From Paraescarpia echinospica (taxonomy: Eukaryota > Annelida > Polychaeta > Sabellida > Siboglinidae), in the NCBI GenBank assembly GCA_020002185.1, contig CM034532.1:52285944-52349943 (forward strand): a stretch of DNA of 64,000 bases, in the 5' to 3' direction. Shown here one piece after another: positions 1 through 12,000 of this stretch (its first letter is position 1; each line of letters begins with the position of its first letter). Below the pieces are notes generated by a model. It worked only from the letters and a program-made list of their open reading frames with translations, had not been told where the DNA came from and searched no databases. The translations under genes were made by a program, and so were the position numbers.

Positions 1-110
1 AGGGGGAGTGGAGGTGGGTAGTGAAGAAGGGGGCAGTGGGAGTGGAGGTGGGTGGTGGAGAGTGAGAGAAGGGGGCAGGGCGAGTGGAGGTGGGGGAGAC
101 AGCAGTGCTG
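1..110. repeat. purine-rich G-rich direct repeat
   Basis: Three loose copies of a G-rich unit of roughly 40-47 bases built on gtggaggtggg and agaagggggcag. The strand is almost free of pyrimidines. It starts at the window edge, so its full length is unknown. No coding signal is seen. Confidence 0.6.
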
Positions 111-310
111 GAAGAAGGTAAACAAACAAAACACTAAGGACCTCTATCGAGGCCAGCATCATCCCGCACTTACATTGTTACAGGAACAAAGTGGAGAACA
201 ACACCAAGGTATGCTGAAGCTCTGTTTGAATTCATTGTGACAAGCAGCATATTTGCAATAACTTGATTTTTATTTAATAGGCGTAATGATATAAGTGACA
301 AATTACTAAC

Positions 311-503
311 GTATTATGGAAGAGGATGTGAGCATCGTAGCGACCGAGAGCATCGGTTTTGTCCGTGTACTCGAAATCTACACAATATCCGGTCGTGTGC
401 TTGTTCTTGATGCCATCCTTGTTGAAGAGGGTCTCAAGACTGTCCCCACGGTCAATGCTGTAATAGTCTCCCCAGAAGTGTTCGGGCACAACACAATTTG
501 CAT
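311..503 (-). CDS. exon 2 of a secreted or membrane protein gene
   Basis: This 193-base exon is open throughout and joins in phase to the signal-peptide exon at 2566-2632. On the minus strand it is preceded by a ctgtag acceptor and followed by a gttagt donor. It encodes 63 complete codons plus split codons at both ends. The product begins ANCVVPEHFWGDYYSIDRG and contains a second cysteine in GYCVDF, so it looks like a small extracellular cysteine-containing module. The C-x-x-P-x-x-[FW]-x-G-x-[WY] start resembles modules repeated in uncharacterised invertebrate secreted proteins (DUF704x type); this is recalled, not searched. Further exons would lie left of the window. Confidence 0.6.
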
Positions 504-2565
504 CTACAGCAAATAGGAACCTTTCTTAATACACATAAACACACACAACCTGCATACACGGCAAACAAGATCCTGTCTTAATATACATAAACACACACAA
601 CAGGACATGATTATTCTGCTTCATCGGTACATTTACTTGGGATTTTTTATTATTTTATATATAAAATGGTTGCCATCAATGATGAACTGTCATGATGTCT
701 TCATCATTAATTGGTGCACCATTATTAGGGACACTCATTTTCCGTTTCAAAAAAGGCAAATTCCGTTTCAATTCTGTTTCAAAAAATGGCAAATTCCATT
801 TCAAACGATGTACTTTCCGTTTCAGAAAAAGGCAAATTCCATTTCAAACGATGTATTTTCCATTTCAGAAAAAAACAAATTCCATTTCAAATGATGCATT
901 TTGTTGTGTCAAATGACACATTTTCCGTTTAAAAATGGCATACTGGCTAAAGAAGCCTATTTCTTTTCAGAAAAGATATAGTTTATTTCAAAGTTAACTT
1001 TAAAAAATAATACATTCTGTGAAATTATCTCTAAAATATCACAATGTTATGATCTCTGCATCTAAATAATACAATTTTACAGTGTGGCTAACTTTTCTAA
1101 CAACACCATTTGTAATATTTGCACCACAGTAACAACCATACAAAAACAATTGAAATAATAAAATAATTCCTGTCATACAATTACATATAAATGACTGGTT
1201 GTTTCTAATGCAGCAGTGCTTAATATATAAGTTAGCAATTGTAAATTACGCAAGCAATCATGTTAACAATTATGCAAGTTCAAATCACTGCTGTTTCACT
1301 AATAATTTTGTTCAACCATTAAATATTTAGCTAGCACTATATATGACGCCATCCAACGGAATGTGTTAGAACTACGAAACGCGGACTATCTCAATTTGAA
1401 CCAGTGTAACCTAGGCTGTTCTTACTCCTTTGTGTTTTGTGTTCGAAACCGGAATATGTACAGTATGTGTGTTCTAACGATGTGACAACTACATTTAATT
1501 AGCAACATGTCTTCCATGTGCTTAGCGGACAGCCAGACAACGATCGAGAAACGGTTTATGATAGCACGTTCTGTCCATGTCCCTGTTTACATCGGTTGAC
1601 ACAAGGTAGCACAAGCGCCATGACACCTTGAAACGATTTGCCTTGCGCAATTTAACAATCCTGCGTCATAAATCCACAAAAATAAATTAACATTGTTGCA
1701 TATTAAACATTTGTTTCAAAATATCTCCAGTTAAGGCATTATCGGTGAAAGAGGTGGTGCTTTTGCTCTTTTTCATGATCACGGAAGATCCTTTTGAAAA
1801 TGTAAATACCACGATTTCGTCCATTTTTTGCGTTCGTGGAATTTCTGTTTTAAAAGGCTAATTCTGTTTCAAAATGCTGATTCCGCGAATTATTCCCGTT
1901 TTCCGCGATTGCGGAAAATCAGTGTCCTTACATTATTTTTTACAAACATTTCTAAACAACATATTTCAGGGCTGTTAGATAAAATATTGACCGAAAAACT
2001 TAACTTGAAAAATTTATTGACAGAAATAACTTCTGTGCAAAAACTACATCTTTTACTGTTAGCTGTGAATTTAGTTAACCAAATTTAGCGTGGCTTAATT
2101 TTATTATATAAATTGATGGTCTGTCAAGATATTGTTTCAGTTCCTACAACTTTCTAATACTTTTACAGCTATTTTGTAACATCAGATGAAAGCTGGACTT
2201 AGTATTGGTGATGGTGTTGAGACCAAATATATTACAGAGAAATGTATAAATTCATAATATAAATCACATTGCACTTGTTGCATTTGTGATTTGTACATTG
2301 TAAAATGGTGAACCGGCACTGGGTTAGATCAAAATAATTAACTAAAACGTAGCTCAACACCTTTCCATCTTAAATCGTTGCACACCTTTGCAACAGGTAA
2401 TAATACAGGTAAGCTATATGAAAACTGGGTCACAGGTATTCAAAACAAGTGGTTTGTGTGATTGTAACATCTTATAAACTTTGCAACAATCACTTAAACT
2501 TAGTCATAGCTATAATAAAACAGACATTGCAATTAACTACTGTCACCAAACCAGAAGCAACTTAC
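504..2565 (-). other. intron 1 of the signal-peptide gene
   Basis: Inferred intron between the two minus-strand exons, with a GTAAGT donor at the 2565 side and an AG acceptor at the 504 side. It holds the 43 bp repeat at 730-925 and otherwise AT-rich sequence with no gene that I can support. Confidence 0.55.
730..925. repeat. 43 bp tandem repeat
   Basis: Units built on aaattccatttcaaacgatg recur at 791, 834 and 877, exactly 43 bases apart, with shorter degenerate copies upstream. A related stretch (ttctgtttcaaaatgctgattcc) appears near 1860. The short ORFs here only reflect the repeat. Confidence 0.7.
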
Positions 2566-2632
2566 CGGTCTGACGGGAAAACAAGCACAGAAACAAGATG
2601 ATCACACTCAGGTAGCCGCCACTACCCGCCAT
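2566..2632 (-). CDS. signal-peptide first exon of a secreted or membrane protein
   Basis: An ATG at 2632 opens a 22-codon exon reading MAGSGGYLSVIILFLCLFSR and onward. It has a hydrophobic core followed by polar residues, as in a secretory signal peptide. It ends one base into a codon at a consensus donor (ACCG then GTAAGT). The next in-phase exon is at 311-503, which restores an open frame. The gene runs leftwards, divergent from ZNHIT1. I do not recognise the gene. The first intron would be about 2.06 kb. The start was chosen because it is the only ATG giving a signal peptide directly before the donor. Confidence 0.6.
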
Positions 2633-4618
2633 GATTACAGCAGTTGTCGATCAATGTTGAGGAGGCGTGTGCTAAAATGCGGATCGGGTCTAGGCCAAAG
2701 TGTAGTAAACTGGAAGACAAGCGCACGTATTTTAAAATGTAAATGTGCTTTCACGCAAGCCTACATTAAATTGATGATTGAAACTAAAATTACTACAAAC
2801 AAATATCATTATATTTTGCCTACATAATATAAAATGGACGATTAGTAAGAAGTAAGATTAGATTAGTAATCGAAGGATCTTCGAATACCAAGATCTACAA
2901 TTTTGATACCCAATACAATTCGTGCCCCACAGAATTCGTACCCAATATGGTTCGGTCCTGGGTTTCTTAGCAAAATGTTATATATAATTCTATAGAAAAT
3001 CTATATAAATCTATGAAATTCTATAAAATTGTTGTCGACTTGTTATGTCGAAATTAATGTGGCCATACAAATTATATATTTGCTGTAAAATGATGTAGAA
3101 AATCTATAAAATGTTTAATGGTAACTTACGTTTCTATAACATTCCTATATAATGCCGATATATAATGACTACAGCGTTTATATTAAATTCCTATAGAAGT
3201 TCTAAAGAATGTGTATAGCATATGTTAAATTTATATATATATATATATATACGTTTTATATGAATTTTTATAATACAATTATATTGCTATATAATTCTAC
3301 CGAAATTATAGAATGTTATAGCAAAAAGAATGTTGATAATCCTTATATACGTGAATTGCATTACTATAGCTGCATGACACCTCATAAATCAAAAATTCCT
3401 GTATGCACTTTGTCACTTTAAAAACTTTGCCTATTATGTCTTTGTCATAAAGAAACACTTTTGGTACCAGATATATACACAATATACGATGAAATGTCCG
3501 AATACACCACACGTTTGGCGTCCATTTTATGATAACTAGACGGAGGTTTTGCTAGGCAACTGGTCGCGTAGTGGATACGACAGTATTGTGGGAAACCGTC
3601 TTCTGTGTGCGCGGACGTGTGGCATGTGTGTGCTAGTATTGTACTACTGCTATACAGGTATATCTTGAAATATTTCGCTGTATCTCACATTAGATATGTT
3701 ATTAGTCAGAAACGCAGGTCACTGCTATCAAAGAAGATTTACAAACTTGCAGCAACATTCTTCTTCTTGCTCCCCTGTGTGGTAGGGTCCATGTCACTCA
3801 GTTGCTTCTTCGGCTTTTCTTGTTATTTCCCTCCACCTCTGTCTGTTATCCGCAATGACCTTCTATGTTTTGTTGTTCACACCTGCCTTCTTTAATGTTT
3901 CTTTTCATGCTGTCTTTCCATCTCAGTTTTGGCTTCCTCTTCGTCGTTTGCCACACTCTTCTGCTTTCCGACAGTCTGTCTTCGCTCATTGTGTTGCATA
4001 TATCCTGCCCATCCCATTCTGTTTTCCACTACTTTCATCTTTAGCCCTTTATTGGACGTTATTTCCCCGAGGCAACATAACAGTTTTATACTTTTTGTTT
4101 GGTCTATTGCCATATTTGAAAAAAACTACAATCAACGCAAAATCTGTGCTGTCATATCAAGTTAGTGTACATCAATATTTGTAATATATTTTTCTGTATA
4201 TGGTCTGTTGGATACATCATAACATAGGAGGTGAAGATTTTTTATTTTGAAAATTTTAAATAATTAATCCAATAAAGGGTCAAGTGCTTTTTCATGCCAA
4301 TATCTTCTCTCAGTTTCGTCATCTTCATTTTGTCTTCTCGCATTACTCTACATATTCTTCGAACCCAGTTGTTCTCTGCTGCTGATAGCTTATCTTCCTG
4401 TCTCTCCATCAGTGCCAATGCTCTTTGATCACGACTCATCATCATACGTGACGTCATCACTTGGGCTCTACATAAGTAATATCCCAGCCCGTGCCGCGAA
4501 TTTGTTTTTAAATGCATAAGTATTTCAGTTAAATAAAAATGTTCCAAGAAGTTCTATGCATGCCATTAATATAAATTCCATACGTAAAAGTGTCTTAATT
4601 TAGATTTTATGAAAACTG
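2633..4618. other. intergenic region upstream of the divergent genes
   Basis: AT-rich sequence without a supportable gene. It probably includes the promoter of the minus-strand signal-peptide gene just right of 2632. The 2970-3310 part is full of short palindromes related to ttctatagaa and a TA run at 3230-3252. The overlapping short ORFs at 3.6-4.5 kb have no recognisable motif. Confidence 0.4.
2970..3310. repeat. cluster of TTCTATAGAA-like palindromes
   Basis: Many short segments of the form ttctatagaa, tctataaaat and cctatata are packed into about 340 bases. A similar cluster lies at 54240-54410. It may be a degenerate MITE or satellite family; the boundaries are not clear. Confidence 0.45.
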
Positions 4619-4712
4619 CTAGCCTCGATTACCCAGGCGCTGTAAGGTGGCAGCACATTTTTCTGGTGGAGTCACGCATGCAGCCATGCGAGAGTCGATT
4701 AAGCGAGGCTAG
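4619..4712. mobile_element. 94 bp MITE-like insertion
   Basis: The element begins ctagcctcg and ends cgaggctag, a perfect 9 bp terminal inverted repeat. It is flanked on both sides by aaaactg (4612-4618 and 4713-4719), a probable 7 bp target-site duplication. It has no coding capacity. The superfamily is uncertain. Confidence 0.6.
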
Positions 4713-4719
4713 AAAACTG

Positions 4720-5709
4720 CATATATTCGATTTAAGTTTGGCAGAAACTGATTGGACCATAATTTACATGCAATTATAGCTTTAATCATTTCCCGCATCA
4801 TTCATGAATAGGACCTACATTGTGTCAAGTACCGTGACAAATATAGGTGCACATATTGTCCACACATTTCATAAAATTATAATCCTTATAACACATTGAC
4901 AATGGCACATAAATATAAACACGTTATTTATTTATTTTCGAATCCTGGACAAGTTCATTTACCATACAGTTCACGCAGCTATGTTAATGAATACCTGGCC
5001 ATAGACAGTGGCGTGTATCTGTATACAATGTCAAGGCCGTCGCGCAATATTTGCAGCATGAATTATTACAATTAACGAGTGCTTCCCATAGAAGTTGAAA
5101 TTGCATTCCCATCCTAAATCTTCGGCGGTCCCTTGTTTTAATGATATGACTCTTACGTACCCCTGTTCTTGACCACGCCTAATGATTCTTGTTTTATTGA
5201 GTCTCTGAGCTCAGGTTCCAGGCGATATTAAAACACAGAAGTCATAAGCGTAATGCTATATTGGGTACGACTCGTCACTGCTACGAATCATGCTCGGTAC
5301 GAATCGTACTGAGTACGACACGATTTGTCTTGAAACTTAATTGTGTGGTAACATATTGTAAATATTCGTAAAATGACAGAGAAACGGGAATCAGGTTCGT
5401 ATCGGTTTTGATATTTTGACGGTACAGTTCATATAGGTTGTAATGTTTTACGTATAACGTAATACTGTGATGCGTGTGCCAAGGGTGGGCGATAATGGAT
5501 GAATACCGTGTATGTACATTGCGGATGTATTCCCTATGGCATGCCATAAGTGACTTAGTCTAAGGGCCGTGTGTGTGAGTGTATGGATGCGTGTATTCGT
5601 GCGCACGTGCGCAGACACACAGTCAGTGGTCCAGGTCTAAAAACAACTCACAAACACACAGTCCGTAGGCTTGAGTCAATATCTATCCCACACACCTACG
5701 ACTTAGTAC
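4720..5709. other. non-coding interval with a possible SINE relic
   Basis: No gene supported. Around 4960-5085 there are stretches (gcagctatgttaatgaatacctggc, tttgcagcatga, gagtgcttcccatagaag) that resemble the body of the SINE found at 13.5 kb, so a very old copy may be present. Confidence 0.35.
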
Positions 5710-7265
5710 AAGGATGGTTCTGTCTTCTGATGAACAGCAGTTCAACTTCATTGTAATTGAAGCAGTTAGGCTAGGGACAACTACTATCACCAACATTGTC
5801 CACATGCACAAGCCAACAAGATATCGACAAAGTCAACAACCTACACTGGACGACCTGATCTTCACAACAAAGGAAAACACTATAACCAAGTTACCAACCT
5901 GAACTACTGTCAATATGAACACATATCTGTGGTACAATTACGGAAAAAATTGGACAGTTTACAGCTATGACAAGGCAGACTATGAAAAAGATGCTAAACC
6001 TAGACTGGGAAAGAGAACTAGATGAAATGAGCACACAAGAGGCAATGGACAAATTAGAAGAGAAGCAGTTGCTGAATGTGTACCACAACACACCATTACT
6101 GAAAACACCCGATCCAAGCCTGTGTGGATGACTCAAGCTGCCCTTGGAACAGTGAGAAGGAAATACAGTTCATGGATCCGATACCTTAATACAAAGGAAG
6201 GAGAAGACTACCAGGCCTAGATCAGATGCAGGAACACAACTCAACATCCTATCAGGAGAGCACATTTGAGCAGTTTGAACATAAACTAGTCCAGGAATGC
6301 AGGATAAACAAGAAGGGAATTTGGATGTACATCAGAAGCAGAACAAACACAGGAATGGCATAGGTCAACTATTCACACAGGATAGTACACAGGTCCTAAA
6401 CCAACACTTCTTTAAAGCATTCACAAAAGAAGGCATCATCAATGTGCCACATGTCACACCAAAGAACCCTCAACCTGACTACTGAAGCACTCCCAACAAT
6501 TAAAGTCACCGAAGAACTGGTTAAAAAGTGCCTTCTCCAACTGAAGATTGACAAATCACCAGGCATTGATGGCATCAGCCCAAGAATCCTGAAGGAACAG
6601 CCATGTGTTACTCTCAGACCGGTGTCTCTTGACGTCAATATTCTGAAGGACTCTAGAGAGTGATTGTTGAGCAGCTTATAGAACATATCGAGACAGATCA
6701 TCTGGAATGTGAGCAACAGCATGGCACAAATACGAATCTGTTGGAAGCACTGAATGTCTGGACTGAAGCCTTAATGAACAACATACCGGTTGACGTAATC
6801 TACCTTGATTATGCAAAGGCATCTGACACCGTCCCACACCAGCGTTTTCTCAAGCAGTTTGAAAGTCTTGGGATCATGGATAAAGCCCTGGGGTGGATTG
6901 TGGCATTCCTATGTGACCAAAGACAGAAGGTATCGTTACATGAAGTACAATCAGACTGGAGCAGTGTACTCAGCCGAGTTCCTCAAGGGTCAGACTGTTC
7001 ATCAGCGATATCTCTGGACATATGGACAACCTAACATCCATGTTTGCCGATGATACCAAGCTCTCACAGATGACAACAACTCCTCTTCAAGAAGACCTAA
7101 CAAAACTACAAGATTGGTCAGAAATTATGCAAATGAACTTCCATCCGGACAAATGTCATGTTCTCCATCTCAGGCATTCAAATCCACAGAATGAATACCA
7201 CCTGAACAAGGACAGGGGAGACAGTCATATGCTCGATGCAGTAACCTCAGAGATGGACCTCGGAG
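5710..7265 (+). pseudogene. L2/CR1-like LINE remnant, 5' part (endonuclease end and reverse transcriptase)
   Basis: Degenerate non-LTR retrotransposon reading rightwards in several broken frames. Near 5810 it has the end of an apurinic endonuclease-type domain (TRYRQSQQPTLDDLI). Around 6110-6220 is the linker typical of this group (VWMTQAALGTVRRKYSSW). The reverse transcriptase follows: DKSPGIDGISPRILKE at about 6548-6595, VIYLDYAKASDTVPHQRF at 6799, RVPQGS at 6975 and the catalytic FADDTKL at 7041. Frameshifts and stops break it throughout. Its continuation lies after the inserted element at 7266-8260. Confidence 0.85.
7258..7265. repeat. 8 bp target-site duplication, left copy
   Basis: cctcggag, matching ccttggag at 8261-8268 with one substitution. 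Removing the insert and one copy rejoins the LINE reading frame. Confidence 0.75.
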
Positions 7266-8260
7266 CAGGGTTGGTTTTCTGCCAACGTCCCACACTGGTG
7301 TCTTCTCAAGCAGGTTGAAACCTTTCTCCCCTATTTCTGCCCTGGGGAAAATAGGGGAGAAATGTATTTCTGCCAGCAGAAACAGTTTCTGCTCAGCAGA
7401 AATGGCAACAACTAGCGAATACATGCCATTGATAGGGAAGTGCAACTGTTTTGTAGAATATGTTGTCAATATCTTTCTGTACTAGTCTATGTGCAATCTG
7501 AATAAAAGTATGAATACATTCACATGAGTACAAGTACATTTGTATAATAACATATTTTTGTCTCTGCCTTGCAGTGCTTGCATTTCCCTAGTGATTCCCT
7601 GGTTTGAATACAATGAATACTTGGGATATTGTAGTATTTTGTTAGATGTGTGCTTACTTTCTTGTAATGTAGTCAAGTCACTGATCTACAATGCACAGTC
7701 ACCAGACATAATCCTTAGGGGCAAAATTCCACCACTTGCATTCATTTGTGTGCATTTTGTTGTGTCCATGTGACATGTGTACAGGACCTGTCACCTGACA
7801 GCACATGGGCTGCAGCATTCCTTTCTTCAGTATTTCTCTTATCTCTGCTCTCTCAGTCCCTGTGTACCCCAGTTTTATTACCAGCCTAGAAATTGGCTGG
7901 CAGTTAAAACTAATTATCACCTGGTCATCTCGTGGTCAGTGGAAAGCCTGGTTTTGAAGGACCTAGCCACAGTATCCAACTAACTAGAGTAGCTGCTAGA
8001 ATGTGCTGTTGTATCAGTGGTTGGGAGAGCTGATAAGACTTTCTAGCTGTCTGTGTTCTAATAACCTATCAGGGCTGTCACCATAAGATGACACAGTCAT
8101 GGTGTAAGAAGGAAACAGGAATGTTGATAGTAAAAGTAAAATAAATATGTGTAAAAATATGACTATTTTGGGAGGAAAGGTATTTCTGCTGCACGGGCAG
8201 AAAATAGTTCCATTGCATGGTTTCTAGTTCTACCGGGAGGGCAGAAACGTGCCAACCCTG
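7266..8260. mobile_element. 995 bp non-autonomous hAT-like DNA transposon
   Basis: The left end reads cagggttggttttctgcc and the right end is its near inverse, ggcagaaacgtgccaaccctg. CAGGG-type termini with an 8 bp target duplication are characteristic of the hAT superfamily. It interrupts the L2-like LINE exactly between codons for EMDLG and GVTID. The interior has many short inverted segments of tttctgc/gcagaaa and no transposase ORF, so it would depend on a transposase supplied elsewhere. Confidence 0.8.
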
Positions 8261-8268
8261 CCTTGGAG

Positions 8269-8570
8269 TAACCATTGACCAACAACTCGAGCTCTGTGAC
8301 CAAGTTGAGAACAGTGTCAAGGAGACCATCCGAGTTCTGGGATGCTTAGCACGAACGTACCGGCATCTCAACAAGGAGACCTTCCTACTGCTGTACAAAG
8401 CAATGGTCAGGCCACACCTGGAATATGCATCATGTGTATGGTTCCTTCACATGAAGAAAGACCGAGACCTCATCGAGCAAGTTCAGCGGCGAACAACCCG
8501 ACTAGTGCCAGAAACAAGGACTACCCTACGGCAGCAGACTGGCAGAGTTAAAACTCCCTACTGTGTTTAA
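8269..8570 (+). pseudogene. L2/CR1-like LINE remnant, 3' part
   Basis: Continues the LINE at 5710-7265 after the hAT-like insertion. It is open from the insertion point and encodes the region after the reverse transcriptase core: GVTIDQQLELCDQVEN, then LARTYRHLNKETFLLLYKAM, then VRPHLEYASCVW, all typical of L2/CR1 C-terminal parts. It stops at 8570. Confidence 0.85.
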
Positions 8571-8843
8571 TGCATATATGACCATAATAATAAAAATGCT
8601 TCCACTGTGTAGATGAATTGATGTAGAGTTCAATCAACTGATGTACTAGTCCATACTCCAACAGGCATTACCCCTCTGGCTTGCCTTCCATTCAGCAAAT
8701 TGTGTAATAATTGAAAAAAGTACAAACACGCACCATCATTTGTAAGTAAAATGTGTGTATTAATTGTTTATTAGTGGACATTTCTGTACAATTTTACTAA
8801 CCTATTTTTAAGGTTACTCATTAATTTTGTTATGTTTATAAAG

Positions 8844-9020
8844 GACGAATCAAAGATGTGCAACAAATGCGAGTGCTTGACTTGGCTACACGACGGATAC
8901 GCCAACGTCGAGCTCTTCATGCACTGGAGGCAGACAACTTCCAGGACGATCCACATTCGGATCTCAAGATGAGTAAAAAAGCTCCAAAGTTTGAAGAGAC
9001 AACCATATCCTCACATTCTA
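8844..9020 (+). CDS. ZNHIT1: ZNHIT1 exon (N-terminal helix)
   Basis: Acceptor ataaag at the left, donor GTAAGT at the right. It encodes RIKDVQQMRVLDLATRR, then LHALEADNFQDDPHSDL, then a less conserved acidic and lysine-rich tail. It begins two bases into a codon, so one more coding exon must precede it. Confidence 0.9.
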
Positions 9021-12000
9021 GTAAGTAAAACATTTAAAGTCAGCGCAATACTAAACTTATGTGATATCCTGTACCATTCAAGCATGAGGTCACGGTTTAG
9101 TCAGTAAATTGTGTAATTGTTTCATATCTCATTAATACTAAAACGTACATACAGTCGTAGGTGTCATAATTATCTAGTTAATATTATCGTATTATGCCCC
9201 ATAGACGCACACTGCCTAATAGACGTGCACCCCTCTTTTACAGAAGTGAAACCAACAAAAATACTGATTTTCGGTATGAACGTGCTCTTCAAAAATGCTA
9301 AATACGGTAATAATACCACAGCTGGTACCATCTTGCGGATATTGTCTAGATAACAATTCATTGTACTTTTTTCCGTAAGGTAGCACCACATTTATAATTT
9401 GAGCGACTTTTGTTTTATTCATGAAGTCAGGCATGTTGTCATAATCACTTTCTAAAACTGCAAACAAAGTGTTGAAATAACATTATATTCACAATCGCGT
9501 AGCCGTCTGTAGCCATGAGGAAGGATCAAAACAACAAAGCGCGCTCCGATGTCTGACTTGATGTCTTCGTTTTCGAGAAACGCTCCCTTCGCACTCACAC
9601 TTGGGCTTGGCCCTTGGCCTTGTCCCGTTGCATTGCTGGCAAAGCACACGGTTTTGGATTATCCGAGCGTCGATTCAGCACAGACAGAAGTTATCCTGCA
9701 ATGCCCAGTGATGTCTTCTGGCTAGCATGATGACTGTCAGTTTAGCACTGCTCAATGTATCGATCTGGTGTTTTTTTTTAACTCCGGAGCTATAGCTGTC
9801 TGTCACGAGTGGCACATTGAGTACCGTGTTCTGTCGATGTCGCTAAATGTTTTTGTAGATGTGCTGATTCTGTCTTTGCTACATATTGCCCATCATAGAG
9901 CTACACATGCGTGACGTGTATGCAATTTGTGCGTTCGTCCACCGCAGGCAGCTTGTGCTGCTTATGTCTTATGATAAATCAATAGACACGCACCTAGGCC
10001 CTTGTACTCGCGCAATGCGCGTCTATTGGGGATAATACGGTATATGATAGATAAAACATTTGTGCGGTGTCTATTTATATCTCTCTGTGAAATTAATTAA
10101 TTCTCATTTGTGGAGTAGCTAATAAGAAGCCGACATGTTTGTGTTTCAGCTCGGAAGAAGAAGAAATTGAGTACTGATACTTTCAAACTGAGGTTCAAGA
10201 AGAACTTTGCTGCTCTGCTAGAAGAGGAGGTAGGCACTTGTTAGTTATTCTTCAGTAAGAATTCTTACAATTTTGTGTTGTGTTGTAGCCATTTATTGTT
10301 CATCTCTACACAGATTTAATTAAGAATTTGCCTGAGCATATCTTGAATTAACACAATTTAAGTTTTTTTTAAGTTTGGCTTCTTTCAAAACTTAAAACTC
10401 AAGTGGTTACTTGATATATTAACATTATTACGTTCACTTTGTCTTTTGCTGTGTGTTTTTAGGAGCTGGACGCAAAGAACGGGCCGAACTACCTGACAGC
10501 ATGTGTGCCAGCCTCTTGCCAGCCGAGGAGACACTTCTGTGGCGTCTGTGGATATCCTCTCAATGAAATATACATTTGCCATTGAAATAACACATTTTCT
10601 AAATGTTGTAGACATAAAACATATCACAGATTTTTTTAATGTAGACCTAGCATAAATTTAAAATACATAAAAAAATTTTTTTTTTTTTATTTATTGAATG
10701 TATTTATTCAACTTATTCATTTATTGTATGTTTAATAGTCTTTTAAACATATTTTTAACTTTGCTAATTTAAACAAAATGTACTTATGTTTATCTTGTTA
10801 GCACCTATGAGCCGACTTTTTAACCCGGATATATCGCACATTACAAATGCATACCTATTACTTATAAATAATAAAAATATTTATATATAAATAATAAAAT
10901 AAATACAGATATAAATATTGAGCGAGAACGTTTCTCCTTTACTACTGTTGTACGGGTGTCTCCAACTACACGTGTATCCAGTGCGGGACAAGGTACTGCT
11001 CTACTCGCTGTCTGGGGACACACCAGGACACCAGGTGAGACATTGGGTCAACTGGTGCGACTCTCTCGCAATGACCACTTGCTCTCTGCTTTAGTTGCCG
11101 CAGCTAACACTGCTGCTACACATTCGTAATGACCACTTGCTGAATGCAGTCTGGTTATGCTTCATGACATGTTATTAGAGCGAGGATGTGTTCTGTTTCC
11201 TAGAATCAATCAGAGTGGTAATTATTAGCAGGAAGGTCACTGAATAAGCTGTACTTCATCCCAATTTGTGGTCATGAGTGTGGCAGCCATCAAACTAATG
11301 ATAATGTCTTCAACATATTGGTTCTGGTATTAAGAACGTTCCATAAAAAATGAGGAACACATAGCCTTGACTTATGATAGATGTCATCTTGGGACATGCT
11401 GGGCTCTTGACCAATAACTGTCAGTGTGACATGGATGACGTGTTTTAGGTGCATGAAGTGGGTGGCTTGAAAGACATCAACCGTCAGTGCAGGTTGGATG
11501 ATCCTGCTAAAGACCACCCTCTCAAGTGGCTGTCAATGGTCAAGCATGGAGCGGCCACAGTGTCGCTGTCCCAAACCAGTCGCAGTGGACTGCCGGACAG
11601 GTTTAGATGAAGGTCCACCATGAGACCAAATTGAACCACTGGTCAGAGTGGCCGTCCAAAGTGAGCTACTGAACTGAACTAGTGAAATGTGTTCAAGCCA
11701 GTTTGAGCAAGTGGACAGAGATAGCCAAATGGCCAAGCCGCATTGAGCTAAAGGACAGAGTCGGCCAAATATCGCCAAACAATGTGGAGTTAGAACTTAG
11801 ATATCAATAGCAAGGTGCTATACAGTTTGACCAAACCAGCTAGCTTCAAGACAAACAGAATTGTGCAGTGAGGTACTGTAGTTATTATGAAGCTTCGACA
11901 GTACACTCCTCTGTGATTCTGTAGTATCATGGCAAGTAGGGGCAGTCTGGAAACATACACAATGCATGCAAAGTTCTGCTTCTTGTTTGAGCAGGGAAGC

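Noticed and set aside
6396..6722. minus-strand 108-codon ORF
   Set aside because: Shadow of the plus-strand L2-like reverse transcriptase, whose motifs are clear.
10463..10587. ZNHIT1 reading through to a stop after CGYPLNEIYICH
   Set aside because: It would drop half of the zinc finger, which is present in the next exon with exact spacing if an AT-AC intron is used.
11518..11550. LKW phrase (ctcaagtgg) as terminal ZNHIT1 exon
   Set aside because: No acceptor directly before it and the preceding residue is not cysteine, so the family motif is not met.
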